Source of the DNA: Dromiciops gliroides
Lineage: Eukaryota > Chordata > Mammalia > Microbiotheria > Microbiotheriidae
Length of the DNA: 64,000 bases
Direction: 5' to 3'
Assembly: GCF_019393635.1 (NCBI RefSeq)
Contig: NC_057866.1
Location: 5,296,223-5,360,222, forward strand
Positions 1 to 11,830 of this stretch are shown here, in pieces (the first letter of the stretch is position 1; each line of letters starts with the position of its first letter). A program made the position numbers and the translations under genes. The notes beneath the pieces were generated by a model. It saw nothing but the letters and a program-made list of their open reading frames with translations. It was not told the DNA's origin and ran no database searches.

Positions 1-850
1 AAATAGAAATTGCTCATGGATAGGCTAAGATAATATAATAAAAATGACAATTCTACCTAAATTAATGTATGTGTCAGTGCCATACCAATCAAACTACCAA
101 ACAATTATTTTATAGAGCTAGAAAAAATAATAACAAAATTCATCTGGAAGAACAAAAGGTCAAGAATATCAAGGAAATTAATTTAAAAAATGCAAAGGAA
201 GGTGGCCTAGCTGTAACACATCTAAAACTATATGATAAAGAGGCAACAATCAAAACTATTTGGTACTGGCTAAGTGGTGGATCAGTGGAATAGGTTAGGC
301 ACACAAGACACAGTAGTAAATGACTATAGCAATCTGTTTGATAAACCCAAAGATTCCAGCTTCGGTGAAAAGAACTCACTATGTGACAAAAACTTGTGGG
401 AAAACTGGAAAATAGTATAGCAGAAACTAGGCATAGACCAACACTTTATACCATAGACCAAACTAAAGTCAGAATGGGTACCTCATTTAGACATAAAGGG
501 TGATACCATAGGTAAATTAGAAGAGGAAGGAATAGTTTACCTGTCAGGTCTATGGAGAGGGGAAGAATTTATAACCAAGGATGAAATAGAAAACATTATG
601 TAATGCAAAATGGTTCATTTTAATGACATTAAATTAAAGTTTTGCACAAATAAAACTAATGCAACCAAGATTAGAAGAAAAGCAGAAAGCTGAGAAATAA
701 TTTTTGTAGCCAATGTTTCTGATAAAGGCCTCATTTCTCAAATATATAGAGAATCGAATCAAATTTATAAGAATACAAGTTATTTCCCAATTGAGAAATG
801 GTCAAAGGATATGAAGAGGCAGTTTTCAGATGAAGAAATTAAAACTATCA

Positions 851-1014
851 GGGGGCAGTTAGGTAGTGCAGTGGATAGAGTACCGGCCCTGGATTCAGGA
901 GGACCTGAGTTCAAATCCGGCCTCAGACACTTGACACTAGCTGTGTGACCCTGGGCAATTCACTTAATCCTCATTGCCCTGCAAAAACAAAACAAAACCA
1001 ACAACAACAAAAAT
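851..1014 (+). mobile_element. CORE-SINE (WSINE1-like) inserted in L1
   Basis: A tRNA-derived SINE starting ggggcagttaggtagtgcag and ending in a CAA-rich tail. Target duplication gaaattaaaacta occurs at 835-847 and 1026-1038, inside the L1 ORF2 sequence, so it is younger than that L1. Variant with cttgacac and cctcattgccc. Confidence 0.9.
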
Positions 1015-1342
1015 AACTCTACAGAGAAATTAAAACTACCTGTAGTCACATGAAAAAAAAAGTTCTCAATCACTATGGATTAGAGAAATGCAAATTAAAA
1101 CCATTCTGAGACACCACTTCACACTTATCAGGTTGGCTAATATGACAAAAAAGGAAAATGATAAATGTTGGAGATGTGGAAAAATTGTAACACTAATGTG
1201 GTGTTGGAGTTGTGAACCGATCCAACCATTCTGGAGAGCCATTTGCAACTATGCCCAAAGAGCTTTGGGGCTGTGCATACCCTTTGACCCAGTAATGCCA
1301 CTACTATGTCTGTATCCCAAAGAGATCATTAAAAAGGAGAAA

Positions 1343-1483
1343 GGGGGCAGCTAGGTGGCACAGTGGATAACACATTGACCCTGGATTTAGGAGGACTTGA
1401 GTTCAAATCCCAATACAGACACTTGACACTTACTAGCTGTGTGACCTTGGGCAAGTCACTTAACCCTCATTGCCCTGAAGAAA
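1343..1483 (+). mobile_element. CORE-SINE (WSINE1-like) inserted in L1
   Basis: ggggcagctaggtggcacag at the start and cctcattgccctgaag at the end. Target duplication aaaaaggagaaa at 1331-1342 and again just after the tail. It is the second SINE nested in the same L1. Confidence 0.9.
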
Positions 1484-2466
1484 AAAAAGGAGAAAGGATT
1501 CACATATACAAAAATATTTATAGCTGCTTTTTTTGTGGTGGCAAAGAATTAGAAATTGAGGGTATGTCCATCTAGGGAATGGGTGAACAAGTTGTGGTAT
1601 ATGAATGTAATGGAATACTATTGTGCTGTAAGAAATGATGAGCAGGCAGATTTCAGAAAAATCTGGAAAGACTTAAGTGAACTGATGCTGAGGGAAGTGA
1701 GCAGAACCAGGAGAACACTGTGTATGGCAATATGGACATTGTCCAATGATCATTGTAAGAGAATTAGCTCTTCTTATCAACACAATCACCCAAGACAATG
1801 CCAAAATCATGTTGGAAAATGTTACCCTTACCCAGAAAAAGAACCATGGAGTCTGAATGCAGATCGAAGCAGGCTATTTTCACTTTTTTGGTTGTTTTTT
1901 TGTTTCTTCTTTTTTGTGGTTTTCCCCTTTTGTTCTGATTCTTCTTTCACAACATGACTAAGGTGGAAATATGGTTGACACGATTGTACTATATAACCTT
2001 TATCAGATTGCTTGCTGTCTTAGCAAGGGGGAAGGGAAAGGGAAAAAAGGAGAAAATTCTGGAACTCCAAATCTTACAAAAATGAATGTTGAAAATTATC
2101 TTTACCCGAGGGTGAGAATCCCAATGATTTTTACAATGGGATATAAAAAAATGCTAAACTAAAGGCTATCTGTCTCCCTATTTGTTAAAAACGTTCCTAT
2201 AAAGGATCTCCTGGTTGGGATAGTATGGGAGCAAAAAGGAAAGGAGGGACAAGAATGGGAGAAAAGACCAGATCCCAGCCATAGCCTTCACCAGGTGATC
2301 CCTTCACCAATTTTAAAGGTTAAATACCTTATCTTTCTATACACAAGATATTCAGTAGATATTAAACAACTGCTGAGTAACTGAAGCTGAGTGTGGAAAG
2401 AAATTTTGTTTTAACTCAGAAGCAACCAGAGGGTAAGATCTCATCTTCCTCTTTAGGCTAAAACTT

Positions 2467-2537
2467 TTTTTTTTAAAGTGAGGCGATTGGGGTTAAGTGA
2501 CTTGCCCAGGGTCACACAGCTAGTAAGTGTTAAGCGA
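2467..2537 (-). mobile_element. 5'-truncated CORE-SINE
   Basis: Only the 3' half is present (cttgcccagggtcacacagc in plus orientation). A 13-bp target duplication aggctaaaacttt at 2454-2466 and 2538-2550 brackets the short copy, so truncation happened on insertion. Confidence 0.85.
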
Positions 2538-2941
2538 AGGCTAAAACTTTAATTGAAAAATGATACTGAATACTAAAAGTTTACAAATTCATGTTTAATT
2601 GAATCCTCAAACAAGTTTGTAAAGTATGTTCAATTTAAATCTGGGGAATTGTTTTTGACCACCCAATATATCTGACATCAGGAAAATGTGTTTAAAACTA
2701 TAAAATAAATTTTTGTCCTTTAAGACACTTTGATCAAGGTTTTTCTATAGTAGTCTTAAATGCAATCACTTTAGCATTTCAGCAATTCATGTTTAAAATG
2801 TATGTTACCACTATAAAAGCTGTTTGTATAAGTAATGTTGGTAAAAATTGTGAGAGAAATGCAACTCTCTTGACTTATGAATTACTAAGTATTACCTCCA
2901 GATTCTGAAAAGTCAAGAGTAAGTAAGCAGAAAAGAGAAGT

Positions 2942-3096
2942 AAAAAAAAAATGGGGGGGGCAGGGCAATGGGGGTTAAGTGACTTGCCCAGAGTCACACG
3001 GCTAGTAAGCGTCAAGTGTCTGAGGCCAGATTTGAACTCAGGTACTCCTGAATCCATGGCCGGTGCTTTATCCACTGCGCCACCTAACTGCCCCCA
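2942..3096 (-). mobile_element. CORE-SINE (WSINE1-like)
   Basis: Full-length antisense copy from a poly(A/T)-G tail to cacctaactgccccc. It is flanked by plain AT-rich sequence. No clear target duplication is seen. Confidence 0.88.
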
Positions 3097-3901
3097 TAAA
3101 TATTTTTAATTAAGAAAACTGCTCTGAGTTCATCTCTGTAGACCACATAACAGATTAGCTATTAACAGGGTTGAGAGAATCAGAACCCCAATTCTGGGCT
3201 TCAACACACCTCTTTAAAAGTTTTTGTAATTAAAAAAAAGTTTTAAAAACATCTTAATGAATTTCTTTAAAAAAAGATTTGTCCCACAAACTTCTTCCTA
3301 TATTGGGACTAGAAATAGGCAAAGAATTAGATTTCTATCTCCTTTTGGGGGAATGAGAAATTTGGAGCTTTTGATCTCCTAAAGAGCATCTGAATTGTAG
3401 TTAAGCAAGCTACAGTATAATTGCAATAGGTAAATCAAGGAAAAGAATCCTTTGAGTTCAAATGAACTCTATAGCCTGTAAAAGTTTAACAATAGTATGT
3501 GCAGTCTGGGATACAGTGATATATAAAGGACATTTGGGTAGTCTGAGTGATGGGTTTAGAAGATATGAGAAGAGAAATAACAGCTGGAAGAAAAATATGG
3601 AAGGTAAATAAGAAAGTTTGGGGGACAAATGGGGGACATACCCTGCACACAGAAGGCAGGCAACAGATCCAAGCCCCTTCTGTCCTTGGACAGTTGTTCT
3701 GGGTCCCTGGGGGCCATCTTCAGATGGTTTAAGTAAGTTGAGAGGGTATGAACAAGTGTGACTTTTGTGTCAATAGATTGAGAATGAAAATTTTGTAGCT
3801 GGAATAGACAGAGAGGGTTAGGAGAAACTGGATAAGGAAGTTGTTCCTGAGTGTGATATTTAAAATCTCTTATATGCTGTCTCTTTTATATTTTATTTTT
3901 A

Positions 3902-4039
3902 TTTGTGGGGCAATGAGGGTTAAGTGACTTGCCCAGACTCACACAGCTAGTAAGTGTCAAGTATTTGAAGCTGGATTTGAACGCAGGTCCTCCTCAATCT
4001 AGGACCTATGCTTTATCCACTGTGCCACCTAGCTGCCCC
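3902..4039 (-). mobile_element. CORE-SINE (WSINE1-like)
   Basis: Antisense copy ending cacctagctgcccct. Imperfect duplication tgctgtctctttta (3876-3889) and tgatgtctctttta (4043-4056) flanks it. More diverged than others, so probably older. 4040-4700 is AT-rich with nothing I recognise. Confidence 0.87.
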
Positions 4040-4710
4040 TAATGATGTCTCTTTTAAAATCTTGTCTAATGGACTAGCCGGAAATAGTGAATCTCATCAT
4101 ATGAAATGCTTGGAGTAAATAGCTCTTGTGTAAAATATAATACTAAAATGGTGAAAATATCAATTGAGGTTCTAGATGATGCCATTAGATCCAGGTGTGA
4201 TTGAATTTATTCCTTTCATTTTAAATGAAATTATTATTTTTATTATGATGCTGCATCAGGAAGCTTGTTAGCTGTGTGGTTTTCAGCCAAGTTACCTCAG
4301 TTATATGATTTGTAATGTGTACAAAGCTAATTCCTAACATTAATTTGATAATTCATTGTATTAGAAATATTGTTAGAAAATTGAACTCTTCTTTAATTCT
4401 TTAGGGTTATGGATTTAATTGTTAAAAGACTGATGTAAATATGTTATTAAAAAGCTTTTTAGAAATATGAAAGATAGTAATACTGGTTTTCTGTGAAGTT
4501 GGCATATCAAGGAACCCTTTGAAATATCCTCATATGTGAATGGGAGAGTCCCCAAATCTTTCTAGACCTGCTGACAGTGTAAAGTAGCCCCAAGGGCTTG
4601 CTGTTGTGGCAGACTGGCAATTGAGTAGGGAGTTAATATTCAAAGAGTAAGTTTAGTGGTTTGATTTTAGTTAAGAGCTCAAAATTACAAAGAAAAAATT
4701 TTTTTATTCC

Positions 4711-5431
4711 TGTGAGGCCCAAATTTAATACATGGAGAGTTAATTGAGTGGCTCACCATAATATTGGGGTCCCAGAAATAATGAGGGCCCTCTAGGCCCA
4801 AAGCTCCCTCCCCTCTGAACTTCCTTGAGATCTTTCTCCCAGGCCAATAAGAAAGGAGCCTCACAGCCTCTTTTCCACAAATGAATCAGATTTTATTAAT
4901 GGGAATAAAATAAACAGCAAAGGTGAAATTAATAAAAATCAAAGATAAGGGAATAGGGAAAAAAGAAATACAGATAATCCTCCTAGCTCTAACCTAAGTC
5001 TATACAATCCCCAACTCGCTTCCAGTTCAGCTCATTCAAAAGAAAGCAGGGCTTTTATGTTAACTCACCACCTGGGGCATCTGCTCCTGCTGCTCACACC
5101 AGCGGAAAGAAGGAGACTCCCCTCAGTGAGCATTTACTCTTCCTCCCCCAAAAGGGGAGGTCCTTCAGAACTGCCTGTGGAGAGTGGTTTTCTCCTTCTG
5201 AGGTCAGCAGCATACATCACTTCAGGGCAGGCCAGGTGTGGTGCCTCCCAATGAGTCAGTCAAATTCCAATAATCTTACCACATTCCTATAAAAAATTCA
5301 GTCTCTAATCATTGGACCATAATCTCCTAAGACTGACCTTCAGCTTTGACTTCAGTTTCCAAGGAGTAAGGTTAGATAAACATCTGTAAGCCATGTCCAC
5401 CCGCCTTTCAGGGTGGTCTGTAGGAAGCCCA
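4711..5431 (-). mobile_element. Probable solo LTR of an endogenous retrovirus (fossil)
   Basis: About 720 bp bounded by tgtgaggccc and aggaagccca, which read TG...CA on the minus strand. In that sense a TATA-like acataaaag precedes an AATAAA-bearing stretch and a final third ending cctcaca. No internal retroviral region adjoins it, so it looks like a solo LTR from recombination. Family not identified; the degraded look suggests moderate age. A clear target duplication was not found. Boundaries approximate. Confidence 0.55.
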
Positions 5432-5527
5432 TATTATAAATCTAATAATATATAAATATTGGATATGACAAAAATATTGGTTTTTGTGATCTGTAACTCA
5501 CATAGGACCTTAAATGTTTCCTTGTAT

Positions 5528-6455
5528 TCTTGTATTGTTGGATGTTGGAGGGCATGTGGGAAAACTGGGACACTAATTCACTATTGGTAGAGTTGTGAAC
5601 TGATCCAACCATTCTGGAAAGCAATTTGGAACTATGCCCAAAGAGCTATAGAACTGTGCATACCCTTTGATTCAGCAATACCACTGCTAGGTTTATATCC
5701 GAGATATCCCAAAAAAGAGAGAAAACCTATTCATACAAAAATATTTATAGCAGCTCTTTTTGTGGTGGCTAAGAATTGGAAATCAAAGGAATGCCCATGA
5801 ACTGGTGAATGGCTAAACAAACTGTGGTATATTATGGTCATGGAGTAATATTATGTTATAAGAAATGAGAAGCAGGATTTCAGAAAGGCCTGGAAAGACT
5901 TGTATGAACTGATGTAGAGTAAAGAGAGCAGAAAGAGAACATTGTGCACAGAGACAGCAATATTGTTGATGTAGAACTATGAATGACTTGACTATTCTCA
6001 ACAATACAATGTTCCAAGACAACCCCAAAGGACTGATGATGAAACATACTATTCACTTCCTTTTTTTTTTTTTTCCAGTGAGGCAATTGGGGTTAAGTGA
6101 CTTGCCCAAGGTCACACAGCTAGTAAGTGTTAAGTGTCTGAGGCCAGATTTGAACTCAGGTACTCCTGACTCCAGGGCCGGTGCTCTATCCACTGCGCCA
6201 TCTAGCTGCCCCTATTCACTTCCAAAGAAAGAACTGATATTGATTGAACACAGACTGAAGCAGGCTAGTTTTCACATTCTTTCTTTCATTTTTTCTTTTG
6301 AGTTTCCTTGTACAAAATTACTAATGTAGTAATGTTTTACATAATTGCACATGTATAACCTATATCTGATTGGGAGGGGTGAGAGGAGGGAAGGAAGAAG
6401 AAATAGAATTTGGAACTCAAAATTTTAAATAAAAAAATGTTTATTAAAAAAAAAC
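5528..6455 (+). mobile_element. L1 LINE 3' end with nested SINE
   Basis: Same L1 3' terminal region as at the left edge: cattctggaaagcaatttgg, cataccctttgattcagcaa, then a 3' UTR ending aaataaaaaaatgtttatta. ORF2 remnants are heavily broken. A SINE sits at 6061-6211. Confidence 0.85.
6061..6211 (-). mobile_element. CORE-SINE (WSINE1-like) inside L1
   Basis: Antisense full-length copy. Exact 12-bp duplication ctattcacttcc at 6049-6060 and 6212-6223. It carries the variant with cttaacac and ccaattgcctc, the second SINE subtype in this window. Confidence 0.92.
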
Positions 6456-6469
6456 CTAAATAATGTAAG

Positions 6470-8060
6470 AATGATTGAGTATTGATGCAAGTTTATGGAG
6501 CCAAGCTGTATTCTATTAATTATTAAGAATAAATCAGAAACAGCTTCAGTTTTATTTTGATGAAAATTATTTTGGTACAAACAATTTCCTTAGAGGAGAA
6601 TAATTTATGCAATAGCTTGTTTTTACCTAAATGGGAAAGGTCAAATTTATTTGGGTTTATTATTTAATATGGAATTACTACCTAGGTATTGAGCATGTCT
6701 TGAAGTGCAAACATGTTTTATTATAAACAACTTATCTGATATGCATGGGTTTGAAACGGATTACTCAATGTATTTATACATCCCATCCCAGAACCTTTTG
6801 TTACAATTCAAGTCAATCTGGCAACTTTTAAATGAATTCATTTTTATATTAGAGCTCATCTTCTTATAAAATATGTTCTGTTATTAGTACCTCAGCACAA
6901 TCTCATCCTCCTGAATGGGGCATGAGCAGCTAAAAGTAAATAGCTAAATCTTGGTTTTGGTGCAAATTTAACAATAATATCAGATAATTATGTATGTCCA
7001 ATATAAGAAATGGGTTCAGAATTTTCTGATTTTTCTGCTTGTATCTGAATTTCCTAAAAAATCAACATGACAATTTGCTAACCCATATTACAAGGCACAT
7101 ACAAGTGATAAACTGAAGTTTCTTCCCTTTTCTAGAACTTGAATCTTAGGTGAAGAATGAAACAGGTGAACACCAGAAAATGGTAGAGACTATGTCAATT
7201 CCAAAGCCACCTTTTAGCTTTAGCCTATATAACTACATTAGCAGGTATCAAACTCATAACTAAAAGGTCTCATTCTATAGATCAGATCCTCATAAATTCT
7301 TTTCAGATTTTCCTTTCAGCCCATTTTTGGCAAGTTTAGATAAGGACAGAGTAGCAGGGAGTATGGAAAAATGTACATTCTCTGGTCTAGACATTTCTAA
7401 TTTGATGTTCTTATCAGAGCTGTATGGTTTAAATGAACTCTCACTACCTGACCTGGTTACTGTCAAAGCAAACTTGAATTGCATTAAGATCTATTTTGTA
7501 AATGATTTCAACAGAAAAAGGAAATATTTGCCCGGGATCTGAACTGCAGAAGCAAATCCCCTTTAAAAAGCTGCCCTGAAGTACCCCCAGAGCAGAGAAC
7601 TGCATTAGGAGATGTCAGAAACCAAGCTCTAGGCCAGTATGCACTGATGAAATACGCAGATGGGAGAGGACGACCGACCCTTCCCTTCTTACTCCTTTCC
7701 TATGATCCTGTCTTCTGTGTCAGGCTTGTTTGCTTGCTGCGGACTGACCCCCTTCCCCCCAAGCTTGTCAATGCCTCGATCCATCTCTCTCCCCTCCCCC
7801 ACACTACTGAATGCCAGACGGGTTAGGGATTCATTGAGAAGACAGCTTTCTCAGAATCAGAGGCGGATATGAATACCAAATATTACTTTTCTACTCCCTT
7901 CATGACCCTAGTAATGTCACAATTCTGGTAATGTGTTTGCATTGCTGTTCTTAAGAGATACACCCTGTTATCCTAATTAAAAGCAGTTTGTTTCTCAACT
8001 CTTGGCTTTGATTTATTTCAGGACTTGACACTGGATGCGATTTCCTTCCCAAGCTGATTT
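6470..8060. other. AT-rich stretch without recognised repeats or genes
   Basis: About 1.6 kb with no SINE, LINE or LTR similarity that I can see and no convincing reading frame. Small ORFs at 7327-7542 and 7660-7872 lack any recognisable motif. It could hold regulatory elements; nothing in the sequence proves it. Confidence 0.4.
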
Positions 8061-8735
8061 AGTGCAATGCTCTGTCAAGGTAGGCAATTAACAGTTTTTC
8101 CCATTGGGAGGCCCCTTTTCTCCCACTTTGGGGTCTGGTTCACCCTCCTGGGGGGCCTCAGCTTAGTGGGGGGTGAGCCCAGGAGCACTCCGCTTTCCCC
8201 TCCCCCCCAGGCTGGTCTGGACTTTCACTCTAGTCACCCACCCAGACCCACAAAGCAGAGAAAGCCCTACTCACCCACCTTGGCAACTCAGTGCCAACTC
8301 CGCAGGGGCCAGTTGGAAGAAGAGGTCAAGGGTAAGGCAAAATTGGGAAAGCCCAGCCCAGGTGAACAGAAGGCCTTTCTTCAAAGGAGGCCACTGACTT
8401 CCTGGTTCCTGTGGGTGGACTGGGCCAGGGCAGACTCGGGGACTTCCTGGTTGGTTTTGGGGTGGAGCCCTCCCACATGGCTCCAAGATTGGGGCGGGAC
8501 AGCCCGGCCTAGGCCACCAGGGGGCACTCCAAGACCAGACTCTGGGCACTGCCTGCACATGCCTCTGGCTGACCTCTGGCTGCCAGGACGTTAGATTTAG
8601 GCAGGCGCAAGTTTGCTTCTTAGACCTGATGCCCAGCCCAGCCTTCAGCTGTGATAAGGTGACACTGGCTTCTCCCTCTTCCCTGGCACTCCAGTCTCCC
8701 CAAAGTGGACCCTGGGTCTTCCCTGCAGCATTCAC

Positions 8736-9066
8736 CAAGCATTGATCAAGTGCTTACTATTCACCAGGTACCGGGGATTGAAGGAGAGGTATGAACTCAG
8801 TGCCTGGCCTCAGGGAGCCCACATTCTAATGGAAGAGACACCAGTAAATAACAGGGCACACACACAAGATAGGCAGCGTACAGGGAGGGGAATGGCCGGG
8901 TTCTGGATACCTGAGTTTGTCAGATAACTGATGCCCAGATAACTGAGTGTCAGAGTCATGACTCAAACATTTTCATCCTGGGGAAGAAGCACACCTCCCC
9001 AGATGTCAATGCCCTGGGGTAAAGCCCTGTTTGCCCCCTCCTAGTTAACGGCTCAGTTGTATTTTG
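8736..9066 (-). repeat. L2-like antisense start plus repeated ~255-bp segment (copy 1)
   Basis: 8736-8830 looks like L2 antisense (cattgatcaagtgcttacta). From about 8812 the sequence matches 36984-37247 nearly throughout, in the same orientation, sharing gtcagagtcat, cattttcatcctggg, cctccccagatgtca and aaagccctgtttgcccc. The family beyond the L2 part is not recognised. Confidence 0.6.
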
Positions 9067-9186
9067 AGGAAATTGAGGCAAACAGGGTCACACTGGCAGG
9101 AAATGTCTGAGGCCAGATTTGAACTCACGAAGATGAGTCTTCCTAAGGCTCAGTACTTTATCCACTGTGGTGCCACCTAGATGCCC
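9067..9186 (-). mobile_element. Old MIR/MAR1-like SINE fragment
   Basis: gaaattgaggcaaacagggtcacac, then gaggccagatttgaactc, ending in tgccacctagatgccc: the usual antisense order of a tRNA-derived SINE, diverged. Confidence 0.7.
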
Positions 9187-9329
9187 TAAGGGATGCACCT
9201 AGGACTGCCTAAGTCCCTGCAGATTGGGTCTGCATTGACAGAAGGAATTCCCCATAAGAAGGGAGGCACAGATCCTCTGGAAATTCTGCTTCACAATCCT
9301 GTTCTGCCCTTCCCTTCCCTTTCTTTTTA

Positions 9330-9450
9330 TTTTGTGTGTGGAGTCAATTGGGGTTAAGTGACTTGCCCTGTGTGCCCAGGGTCACACAGTTAGTAAATAT
9401 CTTAGGCTGGATTTGAACTCCGGTCCTCCTGACTCCATGGCTGGTGTTTG
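9330..9450 (-). mobile_element. CORE-SINE copy, diverged and partial
   Basis: Antisense SINE with ggggttaagtgacttgccct followed by a short internal duplication (tgtgtgcccagg), then ttgaactccggtcctcctg. The 5' end is missing. Confidence 0.75.
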
Positions 9451-9489
9451 AACGTCCTACTTCAAGGTTGCCAATGGACATGATGATCC

Positions 9490-9985
9490 CAGAATCACAA
9501 GACTTGAGAGCTGAATGGACCTTCTAGTTCAGCCCCTGCCTCTGTAGACCCCTCTAGCCTCTGTTCCTGAGAATGGTTGTCCAGCCTCTGCTTAAAGCTC
9601 TCTAAGGAGGGTACCAGCCCCCTGACTCCAGTCCCATCACCCATTAGTACCCGAGACAGTCCAGCGCTCTTTGGGATGGCTCTCATCGGCAAGATGTTCT
9701 TCCTGATGTCAGGATTAAATGGGCCTCTTGGTACTTTCCTCCCACACTGGGCTCCTGGTTTTACCCACTGAGGCTGAGCTGAACAAGGCTGATCCCTCCT
9801 CCACAGGCCATAGCAGCCCTTCCGATGCTTGAAGGCAACTCTCATGTCTTCTCTCCAGTTTCTTCAAATGATCCTCTGTAGATAGGGCCTCTTGAGACCC
9901 TTGCCTATCCTGGTTCCCTTCCTCCTCCTCCCCCTCCTCCTCAATATCTTCCTTAAACTGTGGTGCCCAGAACTGAAGAGAAGAC
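9490..9985 (-). mobile_element. CR1/L3-type LINE fragment
   Basis: Antisense order typical of this clade's 3' region: ttctagttcagcccctgcc, cagcctctgcttaaagctct, and ctctcatgtcttctctccag further on. Strongly degraded, with no usable frame. Confidence 0.6.
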
Positions 9986-10289
9986 TTGGATGAGTGGGGC
10001 AGAGGCCAGGGTGACTGGCACTGTCCTGAAGTTGGGCATTCTCTGGATGCCGTCCAAGATCACATTCCCATTTTTTCTGCTGTGATGTGGCGCTGCTGCC
10101 TCTTCCTCTCCCTGATGCCCCCTAAAGCCACAGGACATGTCTCTCCCAGGTCCTCTCCATCCTTGGAACAACGGTCCTGAGGGCTCAGGCCTGGCCACAC
10201 CACTAACACACTCGAGAGCCTTTCTTGTCTCCTCTTAGCACCTTCTGGGTACAAAAGGGCCACAAGAACATTCATTCGAGCCCACAAGC

Positions 10290-10680
10290 ATTTATTTATT
10301 TATTATTTTTTATTATTGATTTACTGATTATATTTATTTTATTTTTATTTTCCAGTTAGATAGAAAAACCACTTTGGCCATTCGGTTTTTAAAAATGTTC
10401 AGTTCCAAACCCTCTCCTTCCCTTCCTCCTCCTTGAGAAGCCAAGCAATTTGATAGTTTGTACATGTGCCGTTATGCCAAACATATTTACACATTAGTCG
10501 TGTTGTGAAAGAAAACACAGACCAACGAATAAATAAGGCAGGAAAAATCGAGTTTCAGAAAGGCTGCTTGGCTCTGCATGGAGACTCTGGAGGGGGAGAA
10601 CGCTTGGGAGTGTCTTGGAGCATTGTCTTGCTGAGAACCGCTAAGGCCTTTGCGGCTGATCACCTCAGAGTATGGCTTCG
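10290..10680 (-). mobile_element. L1 LINE 3' end, degraded
   Basis: ttattttccagttagatag, then acacattagtcgtgttgtga and ttggagcattgtcttgctga match the antisense L1 3' end also seen at 13490-14235. An L2-like tail adjoins on both sides. Confidence 0.7.
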
Positions 10681-10698
10681 ACAAACATTTATTTTATT

Positions 10699-10848
10699 TT
10701 ACTTTATTTTTTGGTGAGGCATTTGGGGTTAAGTGACTTGCCCAGGGTCACACAGCTAGTAAGTGTCAAGTGTCTGAGGCCATATTTGAACTCGGATCCT
10801 CCTGAATCCAGGGCTGGTGCTCTATCCACTGCGCCACCTAGCTGCCCC
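10699..10848 (-). mobile_element. CORE-SINE (WSINE1-like)
   Basis: Antisense full-length copy ending cacctagctgcccc. Near-identical flanks ttcgacaaacatttat (before) and ttcgacaagcatttat (after) look like a target duplication with one change. Confidence 0.9.
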
Positions 10849-10989
10849 ATTCGACAAGCATTTATTAGGCGGCTCACGTGTGGGTGCCGGCTATGCAGAG
10901 GCTCAAAAGATACACTCATGGCCCCCAAAGAGCAATGGAGGTGTCGTCCTCCCCACCTCCTCCTTGCCACTGACCCCACACGGACCGAC

Positions 10990-11830
10990 GCGCTGTGGTC
11001 AAGTCTTTGCAGCATCTCTCCACCGCGCCCCCTTCTCTCCTCTGCACGGCCCGACCTGGTGCAGAGCCCCCTCTCCTCACACCTGGACTATGCAATGGAC
11101 TGCTGGGGGGCACGGCGCCTGGCTCCAGTGCCTCCCCTCTCCTGTCCGCCCTCCGTTCAGCCACCAAAGAGATCGTTCTAAAGCCCGGGGCTCACCTGTT
11201 GTGCCCCCCCCCATTCAGTAACCATCAGCGGTTCCCTATAACCTCTAAGATCCAATACCAAGTGCTTTGCTTGGCATTCAAAGCCCTTCATCAGCCTTCC
11301 TAGGCTTCAAGGTCTTCTTCTACCTCCTTCTCCAACCCGCACCCGCGAGATCCAAGGATCCCCACAAGTCACTGCGTATCTCCCAGTTTTTGGATCTCGT
11401 CACGGCTGACCCCCGCACCCGGAATGCGGTCTAACTCATCTCCAGCCCCTACCTAACTTCGAGCTTCTCAGCTCAGACCTCGCCTTCTCCCCTCCCCCAA
11501 CAGGGGCTCCCCTTGAGATCACCTCCCGTCTATAGCTGGGGCGTAGGCCATCTACACGTGTCTGTCGAGAAGAAGCCCCCAAACCTAAGGGAAGGTTTCG
11601 GCTCTCCCCTCTGCCTAGTGACCCTAGTGAACTTCCTTCTAGCACTCTGTCAGAGCTGGGTTTGGTCTTGACAGATGTTTTGTACCCACTTATTCCCACG
11701 GTGTCCCTTTCCGTGCATCAGACTGAGCTTCTTAAGGCGGGGCAGGGACTGCGGATTTGCTTTTCGTTGTATCTTTCTCTCTTTGGGGGTTCCTGGGCCA
11801 GACCCACGTTACTCTAGGACCCTCGTGCCT
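10990..11830 (+). mobile_element. L2 LINE 3' region, degraded
   Basis: L2 hallmarks in order: gccaccaaagagatcgttct, then ggttccctataacctctaag, and tttgcttggcattcaaagcc. GC-rich, several overlapping ORFs on both strands are by-products. Confidence 0.65.

Larger units (their letters stand above)
1..2150 (+). mobile_element. L1 LINE, 3' part (ORF2 C-terminal region and 3' UTR)
   Basis: Broken ORF2 reading is visible in pieces: LKLYDKEATIKTIWYWLSGG near 230-290, SDKGLISQIY near 720-750, EKWSKDMKRQFSDEEIKT near 795-845, EMQIKTILRHHFT then CWRCGKIVTLMWCW near 1085-1205, IPFDPVMPLL near 1280, and the terminal NGILLC region near 1610. These match the C-terminal order of mammalian L1 ORF2. The copy has many stops and frameshifts and two nested SINEs (851-1014, 1343-1483). 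It continues off the left edge. The 3' UTR runs to about 2150. Confidence 0.85.

Noticed and set aside
69-293. Independent small gene at the left edge
   Set aside because: Its C-terminal half is L1 ORF2 sequence, part of the broken LINE.
851-1014. tRNA gene, because of tRNA-like box B (gagttcaaatc)
   Set aside because: It is the tRNA-derived head of a SINE; no complete cloverleaf and the copy has a SINE tail and target duplication.
8067-8594. 175-residue plus-strand ORF
   Set aside because: GC-rich random frame; no domain, no homolog recalled, Pro/Trp-rich composition with an equally long ORF on the other strand.
10672-11303. Several overlapping ORFs on both strands
   Set aside because: They cover a SINE and an L2 3' region with high GC; no frame stands out.
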